Assembly (NCBI RefSeq): GCF_009363555.1
Contig: NZ_CP045372.1
Coordinates: forward strand, 3,359,501 to 3,423,500
Source: Sulfitobacter sp. THAF37
Lineage (GTDB): Bacteria > Pseudomonadota > Alphaproteobacteria > Rhodobacterales > Rhodobacteraceae
Direction: 5' to 3'
DNA length: 64,000 nt
In this document: in pieces, positions 25,048-33,608 of the stretch
How positions within the stretch are numbered: the first letter of the stretch is position 1
How the letters are laid out: every line of letters starts with the position of its first letter
Translations under genes and position numbers: made by a program
The notes under the pieces: generated by a model
Databases searched by the model: none
What the model saw: only the letters and a program-made list of their open reading frames with translations
What the model was told of the DNA's origin: nothing

Positions 25048-25725
25048 CTACTTTTCGCATTTTTCCCGGCACACTTCGCGCGCCCAAGTCTCAGGGCTAG
25101 CGTCTATCGACAGGCAGTCAAAGATGTCCTTAAGAAAGTCAAGGAATGGACCATAAGCTTTGCCGTCCGTCGTCGCCACAGATGGCGTTTTTCCGGCTAA
25201 TATTCTAAACGCATCGTACGCCTTGCGCGAAGTAAAATGCGCTCCTGTTTTCTGTCGCGCACCCACACCGGTGTTTCGCTTCGCATTCTCATCTAATGCC
25301 GACATCACGGGTGCGGCGTTCGGGTGGATATCCTCAGCACATTTCGTGAGCCGTTCCGCTAACGCTTGGAGAAAGCCAGCCAAAAACGGACCGGAGTCCA
25401 GCGCGCCCATAAGGGGCAAGCCGGGCAGATCTTCGTTCATTTGTCGCACTTCTCGAGAAATTATAGTCAGCGACTTGCCCCCATGCCAGCCGAGCCCTTC
25501 AAGTTTCTTCGCCGCAATTCGAAGGTTTTTGGCCGCAGCGTCAAGCTGTTCACTATCGTTTATCGGGCGCTTATCGCTGCGCTCAAGCCGCTCCATTGAA
25601 TTAGCAGCGGAAGCGTGTTCGTAGATATCATCCGCCCATTCTTCTACAGATTTTACGTCCACATCGGGAAAATGTTTTGAGAGGGCAATCTTCAAGGCTG
25701 GAATAGCATCCACCCAGTGTCTCAT
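25048..25725 (-). CDS. Unknown island protein co-translated with integrase
   Basis: A 225-residue soluble protein, largely helical and AT-richer than the replication genes. No domain is recognised. It has a helical N-terminal part ('WVDAIPALKIALSKHFPDV') and a conserved-looking 'PGLPLMGALDSGPFLAGFLQ' segment. Its ATG overlaps the integrase stop by 4 bp, so it is expressed with the integrase. It could be cargo such as a defence or maintenance gene, but nothing in the sequence proves it. Confidence 0.7.
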   Translation of the reverse strand: MRHWVDAIPALKIALSKHFPDVDVKSVEEWADDIYEHASAANSMERLERSDKRPINDSEQLDAAAKNLRIAAKKLEGLGWHGGKSLTIISREVRQMNEDLPGLPLMGALDSGPFLAGFLQALAERLTKCAEDIHPNAAPVMSALDENAKRNTGVGARQKTGAHFTSRKAYDAFRILAGKTPSVATTDGKAYGPFLDFLKDIFDCLSIDASPETWAREVCREKCEK

Positions 25726-27035
25726 CTTACGCTCCCAAGTCTCGTAACCTTTTCGTTTGTATCCGTCCTATCACAGAGGAACGCGCCCCAAGCCGCCATC
25801 ATATCGCGCCGCCGTTCCAGCATATCGCTGCGCTGATACGCGCGTTCCACATCGGATCCTATGAAGTGCGCCAAGGCGATTTCGGCCATATCGCGGGGGT
25901 AACCTTGTTCCGCAGCCCATTGCCGGAATGTCGAACGCAGTCCATGCGGCACGGCGGGGCGTTTGCTGCGCGGATCGACAAAGCCAGCGCCGCCTGCCCT
26001 CACTTCGCTTTCCTGCATTCGACGCATTACAGCAGAAATGGACATATCCGATAGCATCCCGCCGCGCGGGGCAAAAAACACATAGGGGCTGCCGTCCATG
26101 CGGGGTAGGCTTTGCAATAGGGCCACCGCATCGGGCGTCAGGGGTACGCGATGTTCGCGGTCAGCCTTCATCCGCGATGCGGGCACGGTCCATGTAGCGG
26201 AAGTCGCAACTGTCGCAAGGGTGCGCCCGCCGGTTCCATCATCGCCGCCAAAGGCGATTTCATCCCAGGTCATGCCCCGCACCTCGCCAGAGCGGGCGGC
26301 GGTCAGCGCAAGAAACTGCAATGCTTTCGTCGCCATCCCGTCACGCGTTTCCAATTTCCTCCACCAACGAGCCACATCGCCCAACGCCAGCGACGGCTGA
26401 TTCTGCACCGGCGCCACCTTGCCGGGGGCTGGCAACAGTTCCTTGAGATTGCCCGACCAGCGCGCCGGGTTGTCGCCCGTCCGGTGCCCCGACACAGTGC
26501 ACCAACTTAAGACAGCTTCGACACGCCCGCGAAGTTTTTTCGCGGTCACAGTGCGTTCGCGCCAATGTGGTTCCAGCATTCGCAAAACGTCGGCAACTTC
26601 GATGTTGCGCACTGACATAGAGCCAAGCGTCGGCATCGCCAGCCGATCCAGCGACGACACCCATTGCTTGCGGTGCTTTTCGCTCTTGAATTCCTTGAGT
26701 TTCACGGCGGCGTAAATCTCTACAGCCTGCGCGAATGTCAGGTTTCCGCGTTCCGCCCGCTTTTCGGCAAGCGGATCGCCACCCAGCATCGCCTTGCCCC
26801 GATTCTCAAGCGCCAACTTGCGCGCAACGGCCAGCGATATGGCGGGCGGGCTGCCCAGGCCAAGTTCGCACCGCTTCCCGCGAATCGTGATGCGCTGGAC
26901 CCATTGCTTCGCGCCATTTTTTGCCACGCGCAGGAAAAGCCCTTGGCCATCAAAGTGCTTGCCCGGTTCGGTGACGGTTTCGACGAAGCGCGCCGACAAT
27001 GCCTTTTCTGGCTTCCTGCAACTTATCTGCGCCAT
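25722..27035 (-). CDS. Tyrosine-type integrase of the tRNA-Glu island
   Basis: A 437-residue P4/phage-type integrase with an N-terminal DUF4102-like arm-binding domain (about 10-95, 'DGQGLFLRVAKNGAKQW'), a SAM-like core-binding domain and the catalytic domain. Catalytic residues appear as Arg248 (TAARSGEVRG), His364 and Arg367 (PHGLRSTF), His390 (ALAHFIG) and Tyr400 (VERAYQRSD). The start is 145 bp from attR. Residues about 274-282 (ATVATSATW) are encoded by a trio of the island's 9-bp iteron-type motifs, which looks like an insertion in the catalytic domain. Confidence 0.95.
   Translation of the reverse strand: MAQISCRKPEKALSARFVETVTEPGKHFDGQGLFLRVAKNGAKQWVQRITIRGKRCELGLGSPPAISLAVARKLALENRGKAMLGGDPLAEKRAERGNLTFAQAVEIYAAVKLKEFKSEKHRKQWVSSLDRLAMPTLGSMSVRNIEVADVLRMLEPHWRERTVTAKKLRGRVEAVLSWCTVSGHRTGDNPARWSGNLKELLPAPGKVAPVQNQPSLALGDVARWWRKLETRDGMATKALQFLALTAARSGEVRGMTWDEIAFGGDDGTGGRTLATVATSATWTVPASRMKADREHRVPLTPDAVALLQSLPRMDGSPYVFFAPRGGMLSDMSISAVMRRMQESEVRAGGAGFVDPRSKRPAVPHGLRSTFRQWAAEQGYPRDMAEIALAHFIGSDVERAYQRSDMLERRRDMMAAWGAFLCDRTDTNEKVTRLGSVR
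26193..26216. repeat. Three iteron motifs inside the integrase gene
   Basis: TGTAGC (26193), AGTCGC (26202) and TGTCGC (26211) have the same 9-bp spacing and consensus as the non-coding array at 21992-22116. They lie within the integrase reading frame. Confidence 0.75.
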
Positions 27036-27179
27036 TTATATCCCCCAAAACATCCCCCACGTTGACGCGGATCAGTACGGAATATGACGGAACACGGTGC
27101 ACAATGAAAGTGTTTTTATCATTTAGATTCAATTACCTTAAACGCACATCCCGGAATCTTGCGGAACAGGGCGGGGCGG

Positions 27180-27196
27180 CCCTACGGGCTGCCACT
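27180..27196. repeat. attR: 17-bp attachment repeat
   Basis: CCCTACGGGCTGCCACT, an exact copy of the tRNA-Glu 3'-end sequence at 20388-20404. It marks the right end of the island. Confidence 0.9.
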
Positions 27197-27404
27197 TTTC
27201 CCTGTTTTCGAATTTGACTGCTCCTTGGCAGGCCTGCCCTTGGATTTGCAGGGCAGTTTCGCGCTGCGGCATATGACCCAGGGGATGTGAATTGGCAGAC
27301 AATCCTGGGCGCTCTCTGCCATTGAGCACCTCGTTTCGTGCCATTATCTTGCAAAGCAGTGTTCTTTTCCCGCAAAGCGCGAAATTCTGGCTTTTTTTGC
27401 CTCT

Positions 27405-27419
27405 GAAACAAATTGTTTC
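27405..27419. promoter_or_regulatory. 15-bp perfect palindrome upstream of exoY-like gene
   Basis: GAAACAA-A-TTGTTTC, symmetric around one central base, 259 bp upstream of the ExoY-like start. It looks like a dimeric regulator site; the regulator is unknown. Confidence 0.45.
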
Positions 27420-27622
27420 TGAGAAATAAGGCCATTTATGGCGAGAATGTGCCTATATTCGACCCAGGCCGTGTTGTCCGCGCTGCGCGGCCAAAAAACG
27501 GCAATCGCGTTTGCGCGAATTTAATGGGTGCCCACTGTAAAACGCCGCGGATGGGGCGTATGAATCGCCGGGAACACTGCCTTTTTCTAGTGATCTGGGC
27601 AGTTGAGTAACGAGTGACAGCT

Positions 27623-27644
27623 CTATGCGCAATTCTCCGCATAG
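27623..27644. promoter_or_regulatory. Inverted repeat just upstream of exoY-like gene
   Basis: CTATGCG and CGCATAG separated by 8 bp, ending 33 bp before the start codon. It may be an operator or a 5'-UTR hairpin. Confidence 0.45.
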
Positions 27645-27677
27645 GACAACATATTAGTGCGACCCTGGGGGGTTGTG

Positions 27678-28439
27678 ATGAAGAAGTTTCAAATGGATCG
27701 ACCGGGTTACGGCCTTGTTGATCTCGTTCAGCAGCGATCCGCCGCGCCAACCTATTCGGGCGATCGCGGCAAGCAAGCGCGGGCCGCGCCGCTTTGGGAG
27801 GCGGCGATTGCGCGCAAGTACACCCGGTCCAGGCCGTACCGCCACGGTTTCAAGCGTCTGATGGATCTGGCACTGGTCGTTCTGGCGATGCCGATATGGG
27901 TGCCTGTCATCGCGGTTTGCGCTCTGGCCCTGTGGATTGAGGGCGGCCAGCCGCTTTACCGCCAGGACCGGCTGGGCCGCGGCGGGCGCACCTTTTCAAT
28001 CATCAAGCTGCGTACAATGGTGCGTGATGCGGAAAGGGCGCTTCAGGACCTGCTGGCACAGGATCCGGAGATGAAGGCGGAATGGGACGCCCTGCAAAAG
28101 CTGCGGAACGACCCGCGCATTACGCCTGTGGGACGCTTTCTGCGCGCCACGTCGCTGGATGAATTGCCACAGCTGATCAATGTCCTGACCGGTGAGATGT
28201 CGCTGGTGGGGCCCCGACCCATGATGGTTGACCAGCTGGATCTCTATGGCAACCCGCGTGCCTATTTCGCGGTGCGTCCCGGCCTGACAGGCCTTTGGCA
28301 GGTCAGCGCCCGCAACAACAACAAATTTACCTATCGGCACGGTGTGGATGAAGCCTATGAAAACGCATTGTCGCTGAAACTGGACCTCACGATCCTGTAC
28401 AAGACGGTCGGTGTCGTACTGCGCCGGACGGGGTACTGA
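27678..28439 (+). CDS. ExoY-like undecaprenyl-phosphate sugar-phosphate transferase
   Basis: A priming glycosyltransferase that loads the first sugar phosphate on undecaprenyl phosphate at the inner membrane. It has one membrane helix ('LALVVLAMPIWVPVIAVCAL', about 65-85) and the cytosolic bacterial sugar transferase domain with 'DRLGRGGRTFSIIKLRTM', 'LRATSLDELPQLINVLTGEM' and 'SLVGPRPMM'. At 253 residues it belongs to the short ExoY/WcaJ-core class. The start at 27678 follows a GGGGG element; another ATG lies at 27657. It is first in the exopolysaccharide plus-strand group. Confidence 0.92.
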   Translation: MKKFQMDRPGYGLVDLVQQRSAAPTYSGDRGKQARAAPLWEAAIARKYTRSRPYRHGFKRLMDLALVVLAMPIWVPVIAVCALALWIEGGQPLYRQDRLGRGGRTFSIIKLRTMVRDAERALQDLLAQDPEMKAEWDALQKLRNDPRITPVGRFLRATSLDELPQLINVLTGEMSLVGPRPMMVDQLDLYGNPRAYFAVRPGLTGLWQVSARNNNKFTYRHGVDEAYENALSLKLDLTILYKTVGVVLRRTGY

Positions 28440-28514
28440 CGATGCTTGGCTTTTGCACCGGGCAACACTGTGGTAAGATAATGAACTATGCCAGACACCC
28501 CCAAGGAGGCCGAA

Positions 28515-29507
28515 ATGAAGGATAATCTTCTCAGGGCCGACAGGATGGAGATCGGCGCGGAGGATGCTGACTGGACCCGTACCGGCGGGTTGCGGCACAG
28601 TATTCGCCCCCGCCATCGCGGGAGCGATGAAGCCCCCGCCGAGGCGCCCCCCGATCAGCGCCTGACAGTTCGGCATCAAGACGCGCCTTCCGGGCACAGG
28701 ACCGCTGATGTGGCTGAAAAGGCCTTGCAGACGGCGGCAGTGTCCAAGGCAGACAGGGCAATCCACGAATCCGCGTCTGCCGAGCTGACAGAACGGGACG
28801 TCCCGCAATGGAACAATCTGGTACTTGTGGCGCCCGGCGCGCGGAACAGGCACAGCACACCCCTTCCAGTGGTCGATGCCGAACGCGACAGCCTTGAGGT
28901 GCAGGCTTTTGACCTGCTGCGTACCCGCCTGCGCAAGACCACCAGTGAAAATGGCTGGAGCAACATCGCGATCTCTGCGCCCTCCCGTGGTTGCGGCAGC
29001 ACGTTCACTGCGCTGAACCTCGCGCTCAGCCTGTCGCGGATCGAAGGGTCGCGCACCGTGTTGATGGACCTCAATCTGCGCGCGCCCGGTGTGCATCGGG
29101 CTCTGGGCCTTACCCCTCCCGGCGAGATGCGCGATTATCTGATCGGTGAGACAGCTCTTGCGGATCAAATTCTGCGTGTCAGCGACACCCTGGCGCTGGG
29201 GCTGAACGCCCAGGCCGACCCGGACGCCGCCGAAACGCTTCAGAATCCCGACCTGTCCCGCATCCTGGATCAGATGCGCGCGGCGCTTCGGCCCAACCTG
29301 GTGATCTACGACATGCCGCCCATGTTGGGGCATGACGATGTGTCGGCCTTCCTGCCGCAGCTCGACGGCATCTTACTGGTGTCGGACGGCAAGCAAACGA
29401 CGGCCCGCCAGCTGGTAGAATGCGAGCGCATGCTGGACGGGCAGGTCCCCCTGCTGGGCGTGGTGCTGAACCGGGCCCGCAAGAACAGCCTGCGGCGCGA
29501 CAGGTAA
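28515..29507 (+). CDS. BY-kinase-like exopolysaccharide ATPase with altered Walker A
   Basis: A 330-residue cytosolic protein resembling the kinase domain of polysaccharide co-polymerases (CpsD/ExoP type). A disordered N-terminus (1-95) precedes the P-loop fold. The Walker A' segment is 'TVLMDLNLRAPGVHRALGL' (about 181-199). The Walker A segment reads 'SAPSRGCGSTFTALNLAL': the invariant Lys is Ser162, so canonical ATP hydrolysis is doubtful. The typical C-terminal Tyr cluster is absent. AAGGAGG lies 6 nt before the ATG at 28515, which fixes the start. It precedes the Wzz-like gene, its expected partner. Confidence 0.85.
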   Translation: MKDNLLRADRMEIGAEDADWTRTGGLRHSIRPRHRGSDEAPAEAPPDQRLTVRHQDAPSGHRTADVAEKALQTAAVSKADRAIHESASAELTERDVPQWNNLVLVAPGARNRHSTPLPVVDAERDSLEVQAFDLLRTRLRKTTSENGWSNIAISAPSRGCGSTFTALNLALSLSRIEGSRTVLMDLNLRAPGVHRALGLTPPGEMRDYLIGETALADQILRVSDTLALGLNAQADPDAAETLQNPDLSRILDQMRAALRPNLVIYDMPPMLGHDDVSAFLPQLDGILLVSDGKQTTARQLVECERMLDGQVPLLGVVLNRARKNSLRRDR

Positions 29508-29624
29508 CGCGGACGATCAGGCACATTTGCGCCTCAACTTCGCCCGAATTTCCTGCTGTAAGTCCGAAAAACCCCAAGTCGGCCTGACCGGCACAGGGGT
29601 CATTTGCATTGAGGTGACGCGTTC

Positions 29625-30950
29625 ATGGGGCCGATCTATTCCCTGGCAGACTTTCTGGACATGGTGCGCCGTCGCATCGGGGTGATCTCTTTCGTGTTCA
29701 TCGTCGGATGTTTCCTGTCGCTCTACTGGGCGCTGACGCAGCCGCATGTCTATGAATCGGCCGAAGTCATCCAGATCGAACAGCCCAAGATCGCCGGGTC
29801 GCTGGCCCCCTCCACGGTCGAGGCATCCTCGGCCCGCCGCCTGCAACTGATCCAGCAGCAGCTGATGGCACGCGACAGCCTGGCGGAGATGATCGCGAAA
29901 TTCGACCTTTTCGCCGACGTGCCTGCCCTCCGCCTGTCCGAAAAGGTGGATCTGCTGCGCCGCTCGGTGACGATCAACGGGGTTGCCGCCACGCGCGAGG
30001 GGTTTGCTGACGACGGCACCATCGCGGTGCTGACGATTACGGCCCGACTGGGAGACCCCGAAAAGGCGCGGGCCGTCGCGCATGAATTTGCGGACCGGAC
30101 CCGCGACCTTGCCGCCGCGCAGCGGCGCGAACAGACCCGCGAAACGCTCGAATTCTTCTCGGCCCAGGAGGAAAAGCTGATCGCGGATATCGCGCAGCTG
30201 GACGAGGAGCTGGCCGCCTACCGCAGCGCAAACGACCTCTCCATCGAAGGCAGCCTTGAATTTGTCCGCTCGGAGATCGCCAGCATCAACGACGCCCTGC
30301 TGGAGCTGGACCGCGAGATCATCGCGACGCAGCTGGCCCGCAGCCGGATCGACCGCAATGCCCGCGCCGAGACCATCGCCCGCGAAGAGGCCGACCTGGA
30401 TGCGCAGCTGGACAGCCTGAACACCCAGCGCCAGCTGCTTCAGGACCGCCGGGCAGACCTGGCGTCAAGCATCGAGACCTCCCCGGAAGTGGAACAGACG
30501 CTGACCAAGTTCCAGCGCCGGATGGAGCAGCTTCAGGGCCAGCTCGACGTGATCGCCACCCGCCGCAACGAGGCCGAAGTGGGCTATTCACTGGAAACCG
30601 CCGCACGCGGTGAGCAGCTGATCACATTGGAAGAGGCGCGGGTACCCGACTATCCCGTGAGCATGAGCCGCAAGAAACGCGCGGTCATGGGCGCCGGCGC
30701 CGCCTTGATGCTGGGGCTGGCGATCGCGTTCCTGCTGGAACTGCGCCATCCCGTGATCCGGACGGCCCGCCAGATGGAGCGTGAGACCGGTCTTGTTCCG
30801 GTCGTCTCGATCCCCGAGGTCGGGAAGATCAGGCAGCGCAAAGGGCTGTCGAAGCTTTGGCAGGACCGGCGCGAGGCCGGCCAGCATGGGCGGAATGCCC
30901 GTCTGGCCCGTGGCAAGCAGATACCGGGCAAGGCCGAACCCCAAAGGTAG
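29625..30950 (+). CDS. Wzz/GNVR polysaccharide co-polymerase
   Basis: Chain-length determinant of exopolysaccharide export, 441 residues. Two membrane helices (about 19-36 and 346-366) flank a large periplasmic region that begins with a Wzz domain and continues as long coiled coils (about 165-320, 'EEKLIADIAQLDEELAAYR'). The GNVR-type segment 'EVEQTLTKFQRRMEQLQGQL' lies about 289-308. A short basic cytoplasmic tail follows, so the kinase domain is supplied by the separate upstream gene. Confidence 0.9.
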   Translation: MGPIYSLADFLDMVRRRIGVISFVFIVGCFLSLYWALTQPHVYESAEVIQIEQPKIAGSLAPSTVEASSARRLQLIQQQLMARDSLAEMIAKFDLFADVPALRLSEKVDLLRRSVTINGVAATREGFADDGTIAVLTITARLGDPEKARAVAHEFADRTRDLAAAQRREQTRETLEFFSAQEEKLIADIAQLDEELAAYRSANDLSIEGSLEFVRSEIASINDALLELDREIIATQLARSRIDRNARAETIAREEADLDAQLDSLNTQRQLLQDRRADLASSIETSPEVEQTLTKFQRRMEQLQGQLDVIATRRNEAEVGYSLETAARGEQLITLEEARVPDYPVSMSRKKRAVMGAGAALMLGLAIAFLLELRHPVIRTARQMERETGLVPVVSIPEVGKIRQRKGLSKLWQDRREAGQHGRNARLARGKQIPGKAEPQR

Positions 30951-30961
30951 CGGCCCGCCCC

Positions 30962-32287
30962 CTACGCCGACGCGGCAAGTGCCCGCAATGCGCCCATATG
31001 CAACCAGACCGCAAGCACAGCGGCCACCCCCCCCAAGGCAAAGAACAGCAGGTCGTGGCGGGCATCCCAGACACCATGTGCCCGCGCCAGCCAGATCAGA
31101 CACAGATGCGACAGGGCCATTGCCATCCCCATGCCCAGAATGGCCCCGACAAGCCCGCCATAGAGCGCCCCCAGCAACAGCAACGACACCTGCAAGGTCG
31201 AGCGCAGGGCGGAATAGACGAAAAAGCGCCGCGAATCTCCCGCCGCAAGTGCGGCCTGATCGTAGGTCATCCCGATGACCTGCGGGATCAACGCCAGTCC
31301 CAGCAGCACCACGACCCCGCCCGCATCGGCATAGCGGCTGTCATACAGCAGATCGACCAGCCAGGGCCCGATCAGGGCCATCACCACCAGCATGCCGCCG
31401 ATGCCCAGGGTCAGACCGTAGCGCAGCCGGGCAAGCCGGTGCGGCTCCGCCCCTTCGCGGTAGACCGGGATCATCACCCTGCCCGTCACGTTCAGCCCCA
31501 GCAACAGCGGGAAACTGGCCAGGAAATAGCCGATGTTGTAGATGCCCAGCGTCTCCAACGTCAGGAACTTGCCCAGGATCGCCTTGTCGCCCTGGCTGGC
31601 AAAGAACCAGAACAGGGTCGACAGGAAGATCCACTTGCCGAAATGGATCAGCTCGCTGGCTGCGGTCTTTTCCCACCGAAAGCGGTTGCGCAGGCCCGGC
31701 AGGCCATAGTGGGTCAGCAGCAGTTTGGCCCCCGCCCCGACCACGCCGCCGATGACCAGCGCCAGAACCGATTCCATCACAACCGCAAGACCGATCATGA
31801 CCACGATCCCGACCACCTGAGACGCCAGGTCCAGTACCGTCAGCCGTCCCACCAGCAGGTGCCGCTGGGCGGTTTCGATCCGCGTCGGGTTGAAACCGCC
31901 AAGGATCAGCGCAAGCGCCGCAATGGGCAGGTAGCGCGCAAGGTCCGGCTGGTCGTAGAACACCGATACCGGATAGGCCATCCCGCAGGCGACGACCCAC
32001 AGCAGGATGCCGCGGATGACCTGAATGCTCCAAGCGGTGTTCAGGAAATCCGGATCGTCGCCCCGCTTGCTCTGCGAGATCGAGGGCGTGATGCCCACGT
32101 CCGAGAACAGCGTCAGCCCCACGGTGATCACGCTGATCAACGCCATCAGGCCAAAGGCCTCCGGGTACAGCAACCGGGTGAGGATCAGGTTCGAAGCCAG
32201 CCGTATCGCCTGCGACGCGCCGTAGCCCAGCACGATCCACGAGGCGGAGCGCAGCGCACGGGCCATCAGGCGATTGCCTTTCAGCAT
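30962..32287 (-). CDS. Wzx-type polysaccharide flippase (MOP superfamily)
   Basis: A polytopic inner-membrane protein of about 440 residues with roughly 12-14 hydrophobic helices. It begins with the family-typical amphipathic segment 'ARALRSASWIVLGYGASQAI'. It should flip lipid-linked repeat units to the periplasm. Start candidates are ATG 32287 (used), GTG 32308 and ATG 32266; none has a strong Shine-Dalgarno sequence. It converges on the Wzz gene and is divergent from the glycosyltransferase at 32418. Confidence 0.88.
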   Translation of the reverse strand: MLKGNRLMARALRSASWIVLGYGASQAIRLASNLILTRLLYPEAFGLMALISVITVGLTLFSDVGITPSISQSKRGDDPDFLNTAWSIQVIRGILLWVVACGMAYPVSVFYDQPDLARYLPIAALALILGGFNPTRIETAQRHLLVGRLTVLDLASQVVGIVVMIGLAVVMESVLALVIGGVVGAGAKLLLTHYGLPGLRNRFRWEKTAASELIHFGKWIFLSTLFWFFASQGDKAILGKFLTLETLGIYNIGYFLASFPLLLGLNVTGRVMIPVYREGAEPHRLARLRYGLTLGIGGMLVVMALIGPWLVDLLYDSRYADAGGVVVLLGLALIPQVIGMTYDQAALAAGDSRRFFVYSALRSTLQVSLLLLGALYGGLVGAILGMGMAMALSHLCLIWLARAHGVWDARHDLLFFALGGVAAVLAVWLHMGALRALAASA

Positions 32288-32417
32288 GTCAAAAACCCGC
32301 GCAAACACTCAAGAACCGCCTCACTTATGCCTCAGACGCTGCATAATGCGTCCTTGCGTCCTGTGCCAGCACCATGACATGGCATTCGGGCAAAGTTGTG
32401 AACTGCGGGGACTGACC

Positions 32418-33608
32418 GTGAAAATCGCCTACGTGCTCAATACCTATCCCCAGCCCTCGCAAAGCTTTATCCGCCGCGAAATCCACGCGTTGGAACGGCA
32501 GGGGCACGACGTGCTCAGGATCGCCATGCGCCCGCACGATGGTCGGCTGGTCGATGCCCAGGACATCGAAGAGGCAGACCGCACCGATTACATCCTTGCG
32601 AAAGGCGGCGCCGCCCTGGCGCTTGCCACCCTGCGCGCCCTTGTTCGCGCGCCCGTCCGCTTTGCCGCCGCGCTGCGTGCCGCATGGCGCATGGGGCGCG
32701 TGTCCGAAGCCGGGCGGTTGCGCCACCTGGTATACCTGACCGAGGCGGCGCAGGTGGCCCGAGGGTGCCGGGCCGCAGGGGTCGACCATGTTCACGCACA
32801 TTTCGGCACCAATTCCACCGCCGTCGCCATGCTGTCGCACATGCTGGGTGGACCGAAGTTCTCGTTCACGGTGCATGGCCCCGAGGAATTCGACGCCCCC
32901 CGCGCCCTGTCGCTGGGCGACAAGATGCAAAGCGCCGCCTTTGCCGTCGCGGTCAGCCAGTTTGGCCGGTCCCAGCTGATGCGCTGGGCCGACCCCGCCA
33001 TATGGGACAATATCCGGGTGGTCCATTGCGGCATCGAACCGGCGCGCTTCGATGACCCCGCACCATTGCCCGACGGCCCGCGCCGCGTGGTTGCGATCGG
33101 ACGGCTGGTGGAACAAAAGGGCCAGCTGGCGCTGGTGGAGGCCATGTCACAGGTGACGTCTGACCTGCACCTCACCCTGATCGGCGATGGCGAGATGCGC
33201 GGCCAGATAGAGGCGCTGATCGGCAGGCTGGACCTGGGCGCGCGTGTCACGCTGACCGGCTGGGTGGACGAGGCGCGGGTAAACGCGGAACTGGCGTCGG
33301 CTCATGCGCTGGTGATGCCCAGCTTTGCCGAAGGTCTGCCCATGGTGGTCATGGAAGCCATGGCCGCCGCGAGGCCCGTGATCGCCACCTATATCGCTGG
33401 CACGCCCGAGCTTGTCCGACCGGACGAGACCGGCTGGCTCGTGCCCGCGGGCGACGTGGCCGCGCTCGCCCACGCGATGGAAGACTTGGCGGCGGCGCCA
33501 CGCGACCGCCTGTCGCGCATGGCACAGGCCGGACGCGCCCGGGTGCTGGCGCGCCACGACATCGACGCCGAAGCCGCCAAGCTTGCCGAGCATATGAAGA
33601 GAGCCTAG
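32418..33608 (+). CDS. Glycosyltransferase family 4
   Basis: A GT-B retaining glycosyltransferase of 396 residues. The N-terminal domain starts with 'IAYVLNTYPQPSQSFIRREI' and the C-terminal domain has the donor-binding region 'AIGRLVEQKGQLALVEAM' and the EX7E motif in 'PSFAEGLPMVVMEAMAAARP'. It probably adds a sugar to the exopolysaccharide repeat unit. The start is the GTG at 32418, where homology begins and GGGG lies upstream. Its stop overlaps the convergent GT2 gene by 4 bp. Confidence 0.9.
   Translation: MKIAYVLNTYPQPSQSFIRREIHALERQGHDVLRIAMRPHDGRLVDAQDIEEADRTDYILAKGGAALALATLRALVRAPVRFAAALRAAWRMGRVSEAGRLRHLVYLTEAAQVARGCRAAGVDHVHAHFGTNSTAVAMLSHMLGGPKFSFTVHGPEEFDAPRALSLGDKMQSAAFAVAVSQFGRSQLMRWADPAIWDNIRVVHCGIEPARFDDPAPLPDGPRRVVAIGRLVEQKGQLALVEAMSQVTSDLHLTLIGDGEMRGQIEALIGRLDLGARVTLTGWVDEARVNAELASAHALVMPSFAEGLPMVVMEAMAAARPVIATYIAGTPELVRPDETGWLVPAGDVAALAHAMEDLAAAPRDRLSRMAQAGRARVLARHDIDAEAAKLAEHMKRA

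Larger units (their letters stand above)
20388..27196. mobile_element. tRNA-Glu integrative genomic island (satellite-like)
   Basis: A 6.8-kb element bounded by 17-bp direct repeats of the tRNA-Glu 3' end. It carries, on the minus strand, integrase, an unknown protein, AlpA, a small conserved ORF, a toprim primase-like protein and a DUF3987 protein, overlapping like a replication operon. Two cargo genes (zinc-finger protein and membrane protein) lie near the left end and are AT-richer. No capsid, terminase or conjugation gene is present. The integrase-AlpA-primase set resembles P4-like or phage-inducible satellites. An array of regular 9-bp iterons lies next to the replication operon. Autonomous replication and helper dependence are inferred. 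Confidence 0.88.
27197..27677. other. Non-coding region upstream of the exopolysaccharide genes
   Basis: About 480 bp between the island's right end and the ExoY-like gene. No credible gene is seen. It is AT-richer than its surroundings and contains two inverted repeats (27405-27419 and 27623-27644), so it is likely the regulatory region of the exopolysaccharide locus. Confidence 0.6.

Noticed and set aside
20388..27196. Complete prophage or conjugative element
   Set aside because: No capsid, terminase, portal, tail, lysis, relaxase or type IV secretion gene is present in the 6.8 kb.
27413..27610. 65-codon plus-strand ORF between the island and the exopolysaccharide genes
   Set aside because: No ribosome-binding site, no hydrophobic or domain signal, and it overlaps a palindromic candidate regulatory site.
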